Positions 1-12,249 of a DNA stretch of 64,000 bases are shown piece after piece; position 1 is the stretch's first letter; every line of letters begins with the position of its first letter. The notes beneath the pieces were generated by a model. It saw only the letters and a program-made list of their open reading frames with translations, was not told where the DNA came from and searched no databases. The position numbers were made by a program, and so were the translations under genes. Source of the DNA: Rhyzopertha dominica (taxonomy: Eukaryota > Arthropoda > Insecta > Coleoptera > Bostrichidae); the NCBI GenBank assembly GCA_025024175.1, contig QCXZ01000041.1, positions 20,579,786-20,643,785 on the forward strand, in the 5' to 3' direction.

Positions 1-850
1 ATTTCCATTCAATGACTGTCAAGTAAATTTAACGGTTCAGTTCTACCGGTTCGAAAATATTTTTTTAATACTATGCTCATTTAAGTTAGTGATAGTTGTG
101 ATGGCTAAATAGTTTTTGACATTTACCAATGACTTAGGAGTTAATATGCCATTACTAAATTTTGCACAATTCAAAATACCGGACTCTAAATTTACAAGTA
201 TTTTATTTTATATTGCATTATGGATGCTGAAAGCATTCACCCTCGTATAGGTATTTTTACTATTTGGCCAGTTCTTGGTGTTATCGGTTCTAATTTATTT
301 GACGTTGAAACTGATTGTTTTTTCATATTAGAAATCAAAGGAATATTGGCAACAGGTGTGCTCAGTGATTTAGTGTTTAAATTTATGGGACCGTTAAGCT
401 GATTCAAAGGATCTGCTCCGATTAGTCCTTCGTAATTTTCACTGAAATCAAATATGTAAAATTTGTAGAAATCTTTTGCAGTACAAATTTTGAAAATTGG
501 AATTTCATAGACTTTATCGTGATGCGTAATATCGTGTACCGTTTGTATATTGAAATGTTCATTGTAAATAAATTTACGATAAAACTTACTAGCTAAATCT
601 GTATGAATGAGACTCTTAGAACTACTAGTATCGATTAAAATTGACGTTTAAAGAAAGAATATTAGTTTTGATGTGATTAAATGAAATTTTGTCTGGATGT
701 CTTCCGACGGTTCCGCTGGAAAATTAACACAGTTTTGTGCGTCTTCAGCATTTGAATAATTAGAACATTCTAGTCCATATGATTCCTTAAAACTTTGATT
801 ATAACGATATTATAAACGATACATCATCTTCATAATTTGGTTGTTAATAA
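1..850 (-). pseudogene. Ty3/gypsy LTR-retrotransposon fragment: protease and protease-RT spacer
   Basis: Read on the minus strand, a frame from about 647 to 237 looks like a retropepsin domain. It has an active-site-like LIDTSSSKSLI, where the family normally has DTG, and about 75 residues later FSENYEGLIGADPLNQL, which resembles the second conserved protease block. It continues with PRTGQIVKIPIRG and, after a stop, SNGILTPKSLVNVKN, typical of the stretch between protease and reverse transcriptase in insect gypsy-like elements. Upstream sequence (660-800) is gag-like in other frames, with a TAA directly before the protease frame. The RT would lie beyond position 1, so the element is cut by the window edge. 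Stops, frameshifts and the altered active site say it is dead. It ends near the TIR element at 1063. Confidence 0.7.
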
Positions 851-1374
851 AGATTTTAATAGCATGCAAGGCTTTCTGCGTAGTGGTCTGAATAATATAG
901 GCAACGAACGAATCCACTTGGGCAAGTTTAAAATAGTTAGATATAAAGTTATATTTGTATTTTTGGTACAAGATGTGCATCCCTCTAAATTCATGTCACA
1001 TGAATTCTTGCTAGAGTGTACTTGTTATATTTCCTTATATTTATTTTAACTATCTGCACTTCTACATGGTTGCTATAAATGATTCATGCAACGCGGGCGG
1101 CGTTGATTTTGGAATTCTTTGTGCAGCCTTTTTGTAACTGCTGTCAAACTACAGTAAGCACAATATACTGTACTGAAGCTTGCGGATTAAGTTATATTCC
1201 ATTACCCTTCAAAGGTATGTAATAACAATAACTTGCTTGTACGAAACTACGCAACATTACTTTAATATACACGTATAAACACATATTATTTACGCAGACT
1301 TTAAAACCTACGCAGTCAATCTCAGTCTTTTTCTCTATTTTAATATTTGCACTTCCTTTGTAATTAGCGTTATA

Positions 1375-2390
1375 TAAGGTGACCAACTTCCCAAACCAGA
1401 AAATCCGGACGCCTTCACGGTGCTCTTTGTAATATAGGATAATAAAGAGGGATGACCGGACATAAGGTTGCTAGACGTCCCGATTTCGGCGGACAGTCCC
1501 GATTTTCATTAAAATGTTTCGCGTCCCGACCAAGATCCTAAATGCCCTGCTTTTATTTTCAAATTTCCTGGCATCCTACAATTATAGCGCGATGGTACAT
1601 AGTAATCGTTCAGCCAGTCGACAGTCGAAAATAAATGTAGGTAATGTGTTATGCATGTTATTGCAAAAAATGTGTGTGGTCGAACAAAAGCATCTTTGTT
1701 TATAAATGATTATTGTTTCTTTTATTTATTGGATTATGCAACAACTATGAACAATACGACAGAGGGTTTTTTGCAATCAGGATTAGGAAATTCGTGGGGG
1801 AATTAAGCTAATGTCTCGTTTTTGCAGTACAAAACTCTAGCAACCCTAGCCAGGCATTAGATTATGCCGGCTACGGAATTGCGTGCTGTCACAACAAAAC
1901 TGAATACCTAGAAGTTTAATGTAAAAAGATTTGGTGGTAGGGGCAGGTAGAGCCAGACGCATGCGCGGTAAATATTATATGAAAGGAGCAGGACCTGCCG
2001 CACACTTCGACAATCGCCATTTACTACTTTGTCACGCCAGTGTGTTACCACGCAGACGCGCTGCCCTATGTACGAGCAATATGGCGTCTTACGGGTCGTT
2101 AGAATATTTTCTCGCGCATGACAGTTAGCCGTCTACATAAAGGATATCTGTGGCTGACATTATTAAGGTGACAGATGAAACTATGAAGTTAGCTACGCCT
2201 GACAGCACCACTGGCAAGAATGAAAAAATAAAATACCATGTGCACATTTTTAGCTAAAACTTAAAAAAAAACCGGACAAATCCAAACAAAATCAGGAAAA
2301 TCCGGACAAATCCGGATGCCATATTAAGTACGGACTCATGAACAAAAATACAAACCTGTCCGGGCTAAATCCAAACGGTTGGTCACCTTA
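1375..2390. mobile_element. hAT-type non-autonomous element inside family A copy 1
   Basis: Perfect 13-base terminal inverted repeats, TAAGGTGACCAAC at the left and GTTGGTCACCTTA at the right, are flanked by a perfect 8-bp duplication GCGTTATA (1367-1374 and 2391-2398). An 8-bp duplication is the hallmark of hAT insertions. The inside carries no recognisable transposase and repeats of the type 'aaatccggac' near both ends. It is itself interrupted at 1463-1848. Confidence 0.85.
1463..1848. mobile_element. Small hAT-like element nested inside the hAT element
   Basis: Terminal repeats TAAGGTTGCTAGA (left) and CTAGCAACCCTA (right) bound 386 bp. The flanking octamers ACCGGACA (1455-1462) and GCCAGGCA (1849-1856) match at five of eight positions, all differences being transitions, consistent with an aged 8-bp target duplication. 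No coding sequence is recognisable, so this would be a MITE of the hAT superfamily. Confidence 0.55.
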
Positions 2391-2779
2391 GCGTTATACC
2401 ACCACAATGTAGCTGTTTACAATTTCTAGGTTAGGAACCTTTCCCGTAGAATACCTGGTAGTGCAGCTGACGGCACTGCAACTTGCCTAGTATAATATAG
2501 ATTAACTGAATTTTACCATTGCGACAGGCTGAAAAAGCCTAAAAACCTTAAATTATCATACAAAACTCTACAACATATGTAAAAAATACACACTCCCACG
2601 CGTTTTTCATATTAAAATATATTAAATAGTTCTACAATCGACAGATGACAAGCATCTGTCAAAGCAATAGTTGTGTTCACTTTGCTGAGATGCGGCAAAT
2701 TGATTTGAATGACAAATTCCATAAGTTCCTGGCTGCATGAATAATTTATAGAAACTCTGTATATAGCCTATAAAATCTA

Positions 2780-2865
2780 AATCCAGTAGCTCAGCTCAGC
2801 TCAGCTCAGCACGTAGTTCTGAGCTCGTAAGACAAAGATTGGCGGTTCAAAGTTTGAGACAGGTA
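2780..2865 (+). repeat. Possible tRNA-derived (SINE-like) remnant with AGCTC repeats
   Basis: A pure (AGCTC)n run at 2788-2810 follows an A-box-like TAGCTCAG. About 50 bases later comes GGCGGTTCAAAGTTTGAG, resembling a B box and T arm. The arrangement is like a decayed tRNA-derived SINE head, but the cloverleaf is not intact. Weak call. Confidence 0.25.
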
Positions 2866-4445
2866 AACAAAATAAAAATTAGTGACGCGTCTTCCAACGA
2901 CTTATTTATTACAGCTTTGAATATATCGGTACTGTAATCGGCTTGGGCGTCGGCATTTTTAAAGCAAAGCATTGAAGATGAAGGTGTTGCATACATTTGC
3001 ATATGTCGCATATGTCATCTATTTTATATATAGTTGGCAAATCACGCTTCTGTTTTCCAGAACAGCAAAATTGTTTGATGTAAATTGGGTAGTGTCGCTA
3101 CATCAGTACCATGCGAACGTATTTTCTTTAAAACGAGAATAATTATTTCTGAACGACGAAATCGTCTAAGTTAGGAAAAACTACAAAAAAAGATGTTCAT
3201 AAACTCAAATGAGAAATTATTTAGTTTATTATTATCGTGTTTTGGTACTCTTTGTTAGGTATTATTCTATATATTTCCGCTTTCTCGTTACTTATGTACC
3301 TAGTATGTATAAACTAATACTTTATTGTATTTTCCTTTAATTAATTACCTACTGTTTACGAATTCTAAATGTCCGAAAAGCTTCGTAAAAATACGTTTTG
3401 CTAACCTTCCTATTTCGTATTGCTGGCTAAGCCTGTTTAGTTGCTAAAAACAAATCGCACCTACCCGCGCCATTTAACTGCTATTTTCACCTCAAAGCTT
3501 ATCCTCTATATACCTGAGCCAAAACAGTGCGGCGCGCTCAGCGCACAACGTACAGTCACACGCAATACTGCTAAGAAATTAGCTGCTTTTTTCTAACTCA
3601 TAGCAGTTAACACAGTCACGAACCGCCTAGCAGCTAAAAAATAGCAGACTGCTAAATAGCAACTCATCACAAGCTTAGAGACTTGAAACTTTAAATATAG
3701 CTTGGAACTAGATGACAATGCAATATCAACTTAATAATTAAAACGGCTCATTCATCTAACAAGCGAAATTGTGAACATAACCTCAACGGCATACTATGTT
3801 GACAACACCGGTTCTCGTTCTGACTGCGAATTAAACAATAGCAGACTAACTACAAACAAGACACATAAGAAGACAACGTAACCTTCACAATTAAACACAA
3901 ACTATTTTACAAAAGCCTACCCTTGTTAAACAAAACCAACTAACGCATGGACGGACAAAGTTCATGGACAGTAATCTATAATTCAATCTGCCCCATTTTT
4001 AATACTACTTTTCCCACGTCCTCTCTTTTCTGGTAAACCTCTTCTAGTAAAATCTACAACCATAAAATATTAAATCTGCAGTTTATAAGCTTAGCATGCC
4101 ACAATAAATTATGTAAAATTAAATTCAATGAAGCGTATAAATTGTAACATTGCATATAATGTAAATAACGTGTACATATAGGTAGATAGCAAAATCAATA
4201 AGGATATTTAAGAAAGGAAAGTTCTCGTCCGACAAGTACTAAGGACGTGTGATCGCTTGGGAAAATCGCGTGCTGTTGACATCACCTTCTTCTTCAGCAG
4301 TTTGTTATTGATAAGCAGGTATAACAGATTTCGATTTCAATATTGTTTGGTGAAAATAAGAAATTGAAATAACCCAAAATTTTCCATGCTGTCTGAAATC
4401 ACAAAGATATTAAAAATCGGTTGCAAATTTTCACACACACAAGAC
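2866..4445. other. No gene recognised
   Basis: AT-rich sequence with stops in all frames. The only structure seen is a cluster of TAGCAG/CTGCTA words at about 3560-3670, partly palindromic (TTAGCTGCTTTTTT versus AGCAGCTAAAAAA). Nothing coding can be supported. Confidence 0.4.
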
Positions 4446-4449
4446 TACA

Positions 4450-4895
4450 AACTAAAAAGAAGATAGTAGTTATTCAAATAAAAAGTTATTTTGAATTTAC
4501 CACGTCTTTAAATCGCATTAAGAAATGTAAAACAATTTCTTCTAGCTCCATGCAGGTTTATAACCCTGTGCAAGTTACTAACCCCACACAGATTGTCCAA
4601 AAATTTTGCGATTATAATTATTTAATAGCTATGAAAATACCTGTAAGATTTAAAACAAAAAACGTGAAGCGCACAGAATATGTATTATAGCTGGTGTATG
4701 AATATGCGCCCGACGCTTTTTGTTTTAAATCCTACAAGGGTTTTCATAGATAGGTATTAAAAAATTCTTAATGACAATTTTTCTGTGCACTCTGCATGGG
4801 GCTAAGAGAAATTGTTTTACAATTTTTAGTCTACCAAAAACGAGGTAAATTTAAAATAATTTTTATTTGGATAATTATTAGTAAGTGAAGATCGT
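4450..4895. repeat. Long imperfect inverted repeat (fold-back element)
   Basis: The left arm (about 4450-4670) and right arm (about 4700-4895) are reverse complements over roughly 200 bases with indels. The innermost part is clearest: GATTTAAAACAAAAAACG at 4648-4665 pairs with CGCTTTTTGTTTTAAATC at 4715-4732, and TATTCAAATAAAAAGTTATT pairs with the far right end. The 89-codon open frame at 4421-4690 lies within the arm and is probably chance. The structure suggests a fold-back MITE; no target duplication was identified. Confidence 0.65.
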
Positions 4896-7800
4896 CATTA
4901 TCATATAGAAAACTTCCTCATCAAACCTATTTTTGAGATCATTTTCACCACAAGCAATTACTTATATGGATAAAAATGTAATTATAAGAGTACAGTTTCA
5001 AAATTTTAACAGTTTAATCAGGGAAATAATTCTTGCGGTTATCATGAACAGCCGGCTTTGGAACAAATGCACCAGTCCAGTGCATCCTCATGTGCACATA
5101 TTCATCTCTTGGAATTCGCACGGGCAAAAAAAGGACAAATAAAATATAAGCCCCACGTACTCAGCCCCGCAGGTCTTTTGTCGACCATTTGGACGTTGAG
5201 CCCGAGGCCGTAATAATAAGCATTTGCCAGCATTCATACAGTTTTACGTCGGCTAATTAGTGCCAGCTACGACCATATTCAACCCGAATGAGCCGCTAGC
5301 CTAGGGACCTTACTTTCATGTTGCTACTGAAATTTTCCAACAAAAAGGAAGACGAACGTAAATGCGGACACACGTATAACGTACGTGGTGCTAGCAGCCG
5401 AATAATTTCCTTTTATTACTACAGACAGTTTTTTTAGCTAATTGTATGAAGGGTTAACGTTTAATTTTAATTCCTTAATGGGTAAACAAGTTGTATCCTT
5501 TTCATAGCGTAGATAGCGACACATAATGTCTTTCACTATTCATTACAAGATCAAATCCTTCAGCGTGTTCAATTTAACACTGTAGTTAATCAACTACTTA
5601 GTAATGGGGCCATCTATTAATATTTTTTCGAAACTTTATATAATATTATTACCTTGTTAGTTAGTTATTTATTTATTCCTGACTATTATGTACACAAAAG
5701 AAATTTGCGAGTGGTATAGGCAAAGGGAAATACGAAACTGCAAAAAGTACGTGTGCGTTCAAAAACGCAGGTTTTTCGTGGAATGAAGTGGGATTCGTCA
5801 AAGTTTATATGATTTATAAATAAATGCAGTTAACAAAGTGCTGTATATGGGTATCACCATTTCAAACCTGGATTCCAAAAAAGAAACGTGTGTGCACCAT
5901 GTGAGATGTGGTATGAACGCCTTGCATAAATTTTTAAATAAATGACAAAAATGCTAAAAAAATTTTTTGATGAAATATATATCAATACGAAAGCAGTAGT
6001 TATTCTTATCCCAGTATATATTAGTACTTTTGTAGAGATAACATATGGTAGCGTGGTCATGTTGGTAAATAGCAACGTATGGGTTACATTTTTTAGTTTA
6101 GACGATCATTCATACAAATCTGGCAACCCTGCGTGACGCATTGAAGCATTTGGTGATTTGTTCTCGTATACTTCTGTGGTTTTCGCTTGAACAAGCTATA
6201 GGCTAAAATAAATTTTTGTTTGTTTGTTCAAGTGATTGCCAAGTGTTAGATAGGAGTAATACTGATAGAGAAACTTGAAGCTATGTGCCGTTTTGTCCTG
6301 GGGTATAAAAACACCCCCAACTATTCTAGTAAAATTTTTGTTACTGTATCGAAAAAAAAAGAAAGGAAATTCAAGTTCATTAATGCTGCAAGATGTGAGA
6401 TGATTGCTTTTAAAACTGTATTTTTCTGCTGTGAAAACTATTTTACATAAAAATGTTGCCACCATTTCAAACCTCAATCCGTGGTAAATTGTTCGACATG
6501 GCTTTTGTAACATCAACAAACATCAATAACACTACACCTAATACGAATTATACACGAGAACAACAGCCATAAAAAAACTACCGGTGCCAAATACGAACAA
6601 CGGAAACGGAAGCAGAAATCAACGCGTTATCTTGGCGTTATTATGCCTGTTCTATTGTGCATGCCGGGCGGATCGCTTGATACGAATTGTGACGTCAGCA
6701 AGAGCTTCGACTATTTAGCAGCGAAATCAATCCGCCCAAATCGTTTGAATTTTTAGACTATTGTCAATCACACTTTATGGTAAAATAACAAGTTTTTATG
6801 TTAACAATGCGTTATTTGAGTAGTTCGTGAGAATATGAATATAATAACAATGGCTACGCGGATTACTGCGATTAGTAGAAGACATCCAACTGCTAAAGTA
6901 AAACGATTATTATCCTGATGGCCTCTAACTGCTAACGTTGAATGTTCTGTTCCATTTTCCATAAAACTGTTCCTTCAGTAATTTGTGACATTTCTTAACA
7001 TTATTACTTAAATATTTGTAGGGATATGCCAAATTCCTACCTTCAAGTTACTACCTAACATAACCCGAGCAAGAGAATATCATGTAGTCGAATGTACCAG
7101 ATATATATGCTTAATTTTTATTTAAAACCTAGTTCAATCACTTAAATTTCCACTGGACTTAAAAACATTTTTAATAGCTTTAACTTCAGCCTTTACTCCC
7201 GCAGAAGAAGAAGGCGGCATGTTCTTAAACTCAACACTGTTATCTCTAAAAAAAAATTGTAACTTCTCTGAGATAAAGTATTTAGCGTTATCAGCAACTT
7301 CATATTTTGCCAACCTAGAAAATACTATGCGTAAAGTATGGGCCATCATGCATACTAACGAGCAATACTTTTCATTGTTACTATACCTCGTGAATACTGT
7401 GGAACTCTTTAAATATTCGAGCTTGCAAACTGTTGGCTGCAACTACTCAGCAACCCAGCATCAAACATTCTATTTATTTACGGATTTACCGAAATAAAAT
7501 CAGTATGCGAGATATACTTATATATACTTATATACTTATACTTTATAATGTTGTTTCAACAGAAGACTAAAAAAGCAGTCAGCGTGAGAATACATTTATT
7601 TACAAGGTGACGTTAATTACGCTCCTTATGGGAAATTAGGAACATTAAAAATACTTTTTTTCCTCTATACAATATGTGAAAGGTTTTTTGGGGTAAACAC
7701 TTTCTGCGTCCTTACCGAGTTACCCTTATCCTGATAGTTTTTCTCTGCGTTTTTTTTAAAGAGCTTGAAAAATCAGGTGTTGACCCTTTTTTCTTTTTCA

Positions 7801-10408
7801 AAAATTAAATGAGAGCTGTTAGGGGTGTAGAGTTGTTCTGACATGTTCGAATTTGATGTCACAAAAATTAGATTGACTTGTTTCAGGATTTTATTCGAAT
7901 TTGTCTTCCATAGGAATTAGTAACAGTCGATATATAAGTACCACAAAACGTTGCATCGGTACCAGATTAACCAAACTGGACGTGCTGTAGAGAGAATCAA
8001 CAAGTTAAGTCTGCGCTGACTGAACATATCTGAAAAACAGTATTTAGTTTGTAAACACAGTTGGGTTAAACACTACATCTTACTAGATTTCAACAGTGTG
8101 TAGATAAACGATAGAATTATTTAAGCACGCATGGGGTATGTAGCGATCATTTTGGGATACATGCAACATAAAGGTCACCAACCAAAAGAACGTAAGTGAC
8201 CAAACACCATTCATGATATCGCAAGAAAGTGCTAACGTGACAGCTAACTTTCAGAATCAAAGAATTTCCACGAGTAGTCGGTTTACCCATTTATAATGCC
8301 GGTCGGAGTTACCTGCGAAACTTCAGGAGAACGTTCTTTCGAGAGTATGGATAGGAATCCATCTGTGCGGCCAATAAAGTTCGAAAATTCATGTACGTCT
8401 AGGAGCGCTTTTCTACGTTATTTAATTACACCATAAAATATATGATTCTCACGTGTTTTAGTTTAATATAAAACATGAATACAAAGTTTCTAATATTCGG
8501 AACCTCAAATACACTCGGAAGCTTTTCAGACAGGCTTTTGGCCAGGGAGTCACGGCAGACCCCATAAAACTCGGTAATCATTCCCCGGACGCTTATGACT
8601 CAACAGAAGTGCAATCACTGCGAGCCCTGAGTGGCCTCCGTCGTAAAACAAAAGCATCTCGTGCACTCAGGAGCGCTGCAGTGCTCCTGGGCTCGACGCG
8701 CCAGTCAGTCAACACTAAAAGGGCTGGGGGAGAGGCACACTTTCCCTCTAATATTATATTGAAACTTGATACGGTCGTCGGATGGCGCAGCGACACGGCG
8801 CACTTTGCAACACATTATTTCGAAGTAGCGGTTAAGTGGGGCGTTATTTGAAAAGTTAATGGTTGGAATGGGCGAAACGGGGATGGAGGGCTTTGTTGGG
8901 AAAGTCCCTGCACGAGGCTTGCTCAATTTGCGATTGCAAAATTCATTGACAGGTGGATAGTGATAGGTCCATAGAATACACCATGCAGATTACGCTATCA
9001 TCTAGGTGTAAACTGCGTAATTTTATCATCGTTATCGTTCTTTTTCTACANGAGCGAGTAGCGGACAACTTTNTTTGACTACTCTTGTTTTATTTACGGA
9101 AAACTATTTAATCGTAAATATAGTAGGTAGTGCAATATATGAACAGGAAAAATAAGCAATGGATTTAAAGGATTACTTAGTAAGTAGTACTTATTGGTAG
9201 ATATCTGTTGAAAAAAACAACTTGTGTATAATCTATGCGTTTCCGAATTTTCTAGCACGTCAAAAATAGACTTGCTATGATTATACATAATATAGTAAAA
9301 GTAGTATTAGACTTTGTGGCCCGAAGATAATAAAACTGCTTGAATATCACGATAACCCTAAAACACATTATGCTCATTCCTAGTATGAATATTAAAGATT
9401 TTGTTTTAAATTTTAGAAATTTTAATGAATTCGACACAAAGGAGCCAACAAAACAGGGAAATTAGAAACCATTGTTTCTATTGAGTTTTGGCGTGCGAAT
9501 AGAATAATTTACCCATAACATACTCGGTCTAATATTTTCTACCCAAAATCTATCAATATTTTGTATGCGTATAACCTAGAGAATTGCAATTTACGCGTAA
9601 GCACCCACCACCGCGGGTGTAAGAATAGAGCTATAAAAATGCGGTAGCAGTTTCCGGTTCCGAAAAACTGATGTCGCCAAGCGGACAAGTTTTTTTAACG
9701 TCGAACAATATTCATTTACCTAATTGCATTATATTTTTCTATTGCCACACATATATTTTAATGTAAATTACCTAGTCCACTTCGAAGGTGCTAAACAGAC
9801 AGTTTTGCTAGTGCTTGGTAGTTCAANGTGGTTGCAGACAACTAAAACCTAAAAATTGTATCCATCCGGTTCAAATATGACTTGGAACTTTATTATCANC
9901 ATTTTTTTTCAACATTTTTGCAANGNGTGCCTATATAGAAAGTTCGCTTAAGTGTTGNTAGCGTAGAGGAAATACTATCNGCATATGGCAAAGTGTACTC
10001 CGATTCCTGAGTGACGTGTTGAAGTCTTTATTGAGTGAGATGATCATCATGCATTTTTAATTCCTTAGGCAACTGCAACGAAACTTGTATTCACCATTTT
10101 CGTTATAATCAGAAAAATCAATCTAGAGTGGTGCCAGTCAACTCCCTAATATCGAAAAAAAAACTAAGGGTGTGACTTCAGTCGGTCACCGTCTTTTGGG
10201 ACAGTGAAAGAGTTTACTTGACTGATTTTTTTTTTGGGTCGACATGCCATTAATACCCTTTATTATTATTCTGACGTNCTCACGCATTTCGTTCAGAAAG
10301 GAGGAAAAATAATTATATAAACATCCGTGAGCTGATGACCGGAAAAATGGCTCACGAGTGAGGCTCAAACGAAACTGATATCAAATCTGCATAGTTATTT
10401 TACGAACC
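4896..10408. other. No gene recognised; unexplained open frames and a GC-richer patch
   Basis: No protein family was recognised here. Open frames of 60-107 codons occur on both strands (for example 6196-6519 minus, and 7134-7442 minus with 7219-7497 plus overlapping), without splice or codon evidence. A perfect CRE-like palindrome TGACGTCA is at about 6692. A tandem ATACTTAT stretch is at about 7513-7543. A GC-richer patch at 8590-8930 contains a short hairpin around CAGGAGCGCTGCAGTGCTCCTG but no identifiable exon. Single Ns are scattered from 9051 to 9979. Confidence 0.35.
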
Positions 10409-10471
10409 AATTTACAAGGCAGGCGCTACGTTCGCATTAGAAAGAGAAAACCGCGACTTTCTTGACCCGTT
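10409..10471 (+). repeat. 63-bp repeat, left copy (inverted partner at 11885-11947)
   Basis: This stretch matches 11885-11947 in inverted orientation with only a handful of differences and equal length. Translated, it reads YKAGATFALERENRDFLDP, against YKAGATFAFERENNDFLDPF in the partner. A third, more diverged copy at about 39967-40025 gives TFSLEIENGGLLDSF. Conservation at the protein level suggests a coding origin. The pattern resembles the FTxExExxxxLxFLD region of Penelope-type reverse transcriptases, but this is inference. Confidence 0.55.
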
Positions 10472-10954
10472 ACCAATGTATTATATTTTTGCTATTTTCC
10501 ACGCAAAGGATCCTATCCTGCTACACACAAAAAGTAATTTGATAAAGTACTCTTACATCATTTATCCAACTCTCAGACACCTCCGGATATACCTGTAATT
10601 TGAGGTACATGCATAATTGGGTGTTTTCACATTTTTTAGAAATCATGCCATGTGTATATTTGGAGCACCCTTGTTACGTCCTAAAAATTTCAAATATTTT
10701 CTAGCATCAGTTTTCGAAAAAACCGTTCTGAAGTTCTAATATAAAAATTGACCACACAAACGCAGTGTCCCGGGATGGATACGGTGTGACGTAGCACCTC
10801 ATGTAAACAAAGAATATAGGTTCTACGTGCCTTTGATTGTGCCGAGTGAAACGAGTTGTTTTCTTGCTTTGAACGGACTCCTCCTAACAACTGGGAGAAT
10901 GTTTAAGCATGTACAAACCAGAAGCTAACAGCAGATGGTGCTTTGTGCCAGTGT

Positions 10955-11446
10955 TCAAATTTCAAATACATCCGTCAATAGTCTCAACAAAATATTCGTA
11001 AGTGTACATGAGACTACGAACGCAAACGGAGATGGTTTAAAGCAGCCAGAAGGGGTATGACCAAGACAAAATCTACATTTTACTGTTGTGAGACTTAGAG
11101 TAACTGCATAATTTTTTGCACGAACTTTGTGTTCTGGGCATATCTTGGGGACTGCAGTATACATATAGGCCCCTCTCGCTTCACCTGAAAATAACCTATA
11201 GCTGCATCTCCGTGTTGCTCACGACTTGCACTAGACAAAAGATGCATTTCGTTCAAAATATCAATGATCCATAATGTATTAAATTGCAGATTAAACTGCT
11301 TTATTAATTACTTATACTGCTGCTTTAGCGCCTTTGATTTCGGCAGCATTAAAACGTGGGTCGTTCTTGATAAATTCGGTGACTATAAACATATCTACAG
11401 CCGGCAAATTGTTCGAAGCCGCTTTAACAAAGTATTCCGACGACAT
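10955..11446 (-). pseudogene. SWIM-type zinc-finger protein of a multicopy insect family, frameshifted
   Basis: The minus strand carries three collinear blocks in different frames. Residues like MSSEYFVKAASNNLPAVD and NDPRFNAAEIKGAKAA come first (11446-11312). SREQHGDAAIGYFQVKREG lies between (about 11250-11170). AVPKICPEHKVRAKNYAVTL leading to a degraded SWIM core (CRFCLGHTPSGCF) is at 11155-10955. The order and motifs match a family of multicopy insect proteins with a SWIM zinc finger (CxC...CxH), in which the blocks normally form one frame. At least two frameshifts and loss of the CKH end of the SWIM motif mark a dead copy. It lies between the two inverted 63-bp repeats. Confidence 0.7.
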
Positions 11447-11724
11447 ATTGTTGAATTCATAAAAGAAACAAACGAGAACACTCTCAAACATAACCAATAA
11501 CGCAAACGAAATACGGAAAGTAGCCGACGCTATCTTGTTTACATGGGGTGATACGTCACAGCCAGTCCTAGTCAATCTAAGCGTGTCTTAAAACTGCGTT
11601 GTTGCCACGTTGCGCACTGAGAAGTTGTAACCAATTTATCTTGGTTAAAAATTTTTTTGCGGCGTTATGGATACAGATACACACTTAATTAATTAAGTAC
11701 TCTTGATACCAACTAACTCTTCGG

Positions 11725-12219
11725 TTAAACGATTATTAAAAACTTTTTTTTCCACGCTAAGGTTATGTCCTCCAAATAGCCGAATTTAGATGTATTTGTT
11801 TGTAATAATAAAAAGTGAACCCAATTTTTTCCATTCTGTACATTAAATATTTTTTGTTTGTTCTTATTTCTTCTATTCGCAAGAAACGGGTCAAGGAAGT
11901 CGTTGTTTTCTCTTTCGAATGCGAACGTAGCGCCTGCCTTGTAAATTGATTCGTAATATAACTCTATGCAGATTTGACATCTGGTTCGTTTGATGGTTTG
12001 GCGTATTTGTCGTTTATTGTACTGGTTAAAATTAGGCGCTATTGTATTGTTATCTGTAAACATGTAAATAATACGGATACCGTTGATTCTGCAAAAAAAA
12101 CGTTTGCAAATCGCGGTATACATTACGGTTAGGATAATTGTTAGAGAGTTAGACAAGCAAACATGCGCAACATAACCTCGAATGTTCGGTTGTTTGTATG
12201 TTTGCACGTGCGCATGCAA
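11725..12219 (-). pseudogene. 164-codon open frame containing the 63-bp repeat; possible Penelope RT relic
   Basis: One of the longest uninterrupted frames in the window. Its middle holds YKAGATFAFERENNDFLDPF followed by a basic segment (ANRRNKNKQK). The FxxExExxxFLDxF pattern is reminiscent of the Penelope-like reverse transcriptase segment before its last conserved blocks, but no other RT block is visible. The N-terminal half is cysteine-rich and unfamiliar. It may be a fragment of a repeat with chance extension. Confidence 0.3.
11885..11947 (-). repeat. 63-bp repeat, right copy (inverted relative to 10409-10471)
   Basis: Inverted partner of 10409-10471 with the same length, the two facing each other across the SWIM relic. 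This could be a pair of terminal repeats or two independent insertions of the same fragment. Flanking target duplications were not found. Confidence 0.55.
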
Positions 12220-12249
12220 TAATTTTTCGAGAGTTTTTTTTTTTTGGAG

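Larger units (their letters stand above)
1065..2759. mobile_element. TIR element family A, copy 1 (MITE-like), interrupted by a hAT insertion
   Basis: The ends are inverted copies of a ~26-base terminal repeat containing CTATAAATGATTCATGCA on the left and TGCATGAATAATTTATAG on the right, flanked by TA on both sides (1063-1064, 2760-2761). The TA duplication suggests a Tc1/mariner-type origin. A second, uninterrupted copy is at 22604-23442 and shares the internal sequence next to both ends. Copy 1 is split by a separate element at 1375-2390. With that removed, about 670 bp remain, shorter than copy 2, so copy 1 has further deletions. No transposase is visible inside. Confidence 0.8.

Noticed and set aside
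4421..4690. 89-codon plus frame
   Set aside because: It lies within the arm of an inverted repeat and reflects the repeat, not a gene.
5854..6136. Opposed open frames 5854-6075 (minus) and 5942-6136 (plus)
   Set aside because: Mutually overlapping, short, AT-driven and without family resemblance.
6161..6556. Possible TIR pair TTGTTCTCGTATA / TATACACGAGAACAA
   Set aside because: The match is short with an indel, and no target duplication was found.
7134..7497. Overlapping 102- and 92-codon frames on opposite strands
   Set aside because: At most one could be real. Neither has splice, promoter or homology support, so they are mentioned only in the region note.
9615..9660. TATAAAAATG with nearby GC-rich words as a promoter
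   Set aside because: No downstream gene or initiator context could be linked to it.
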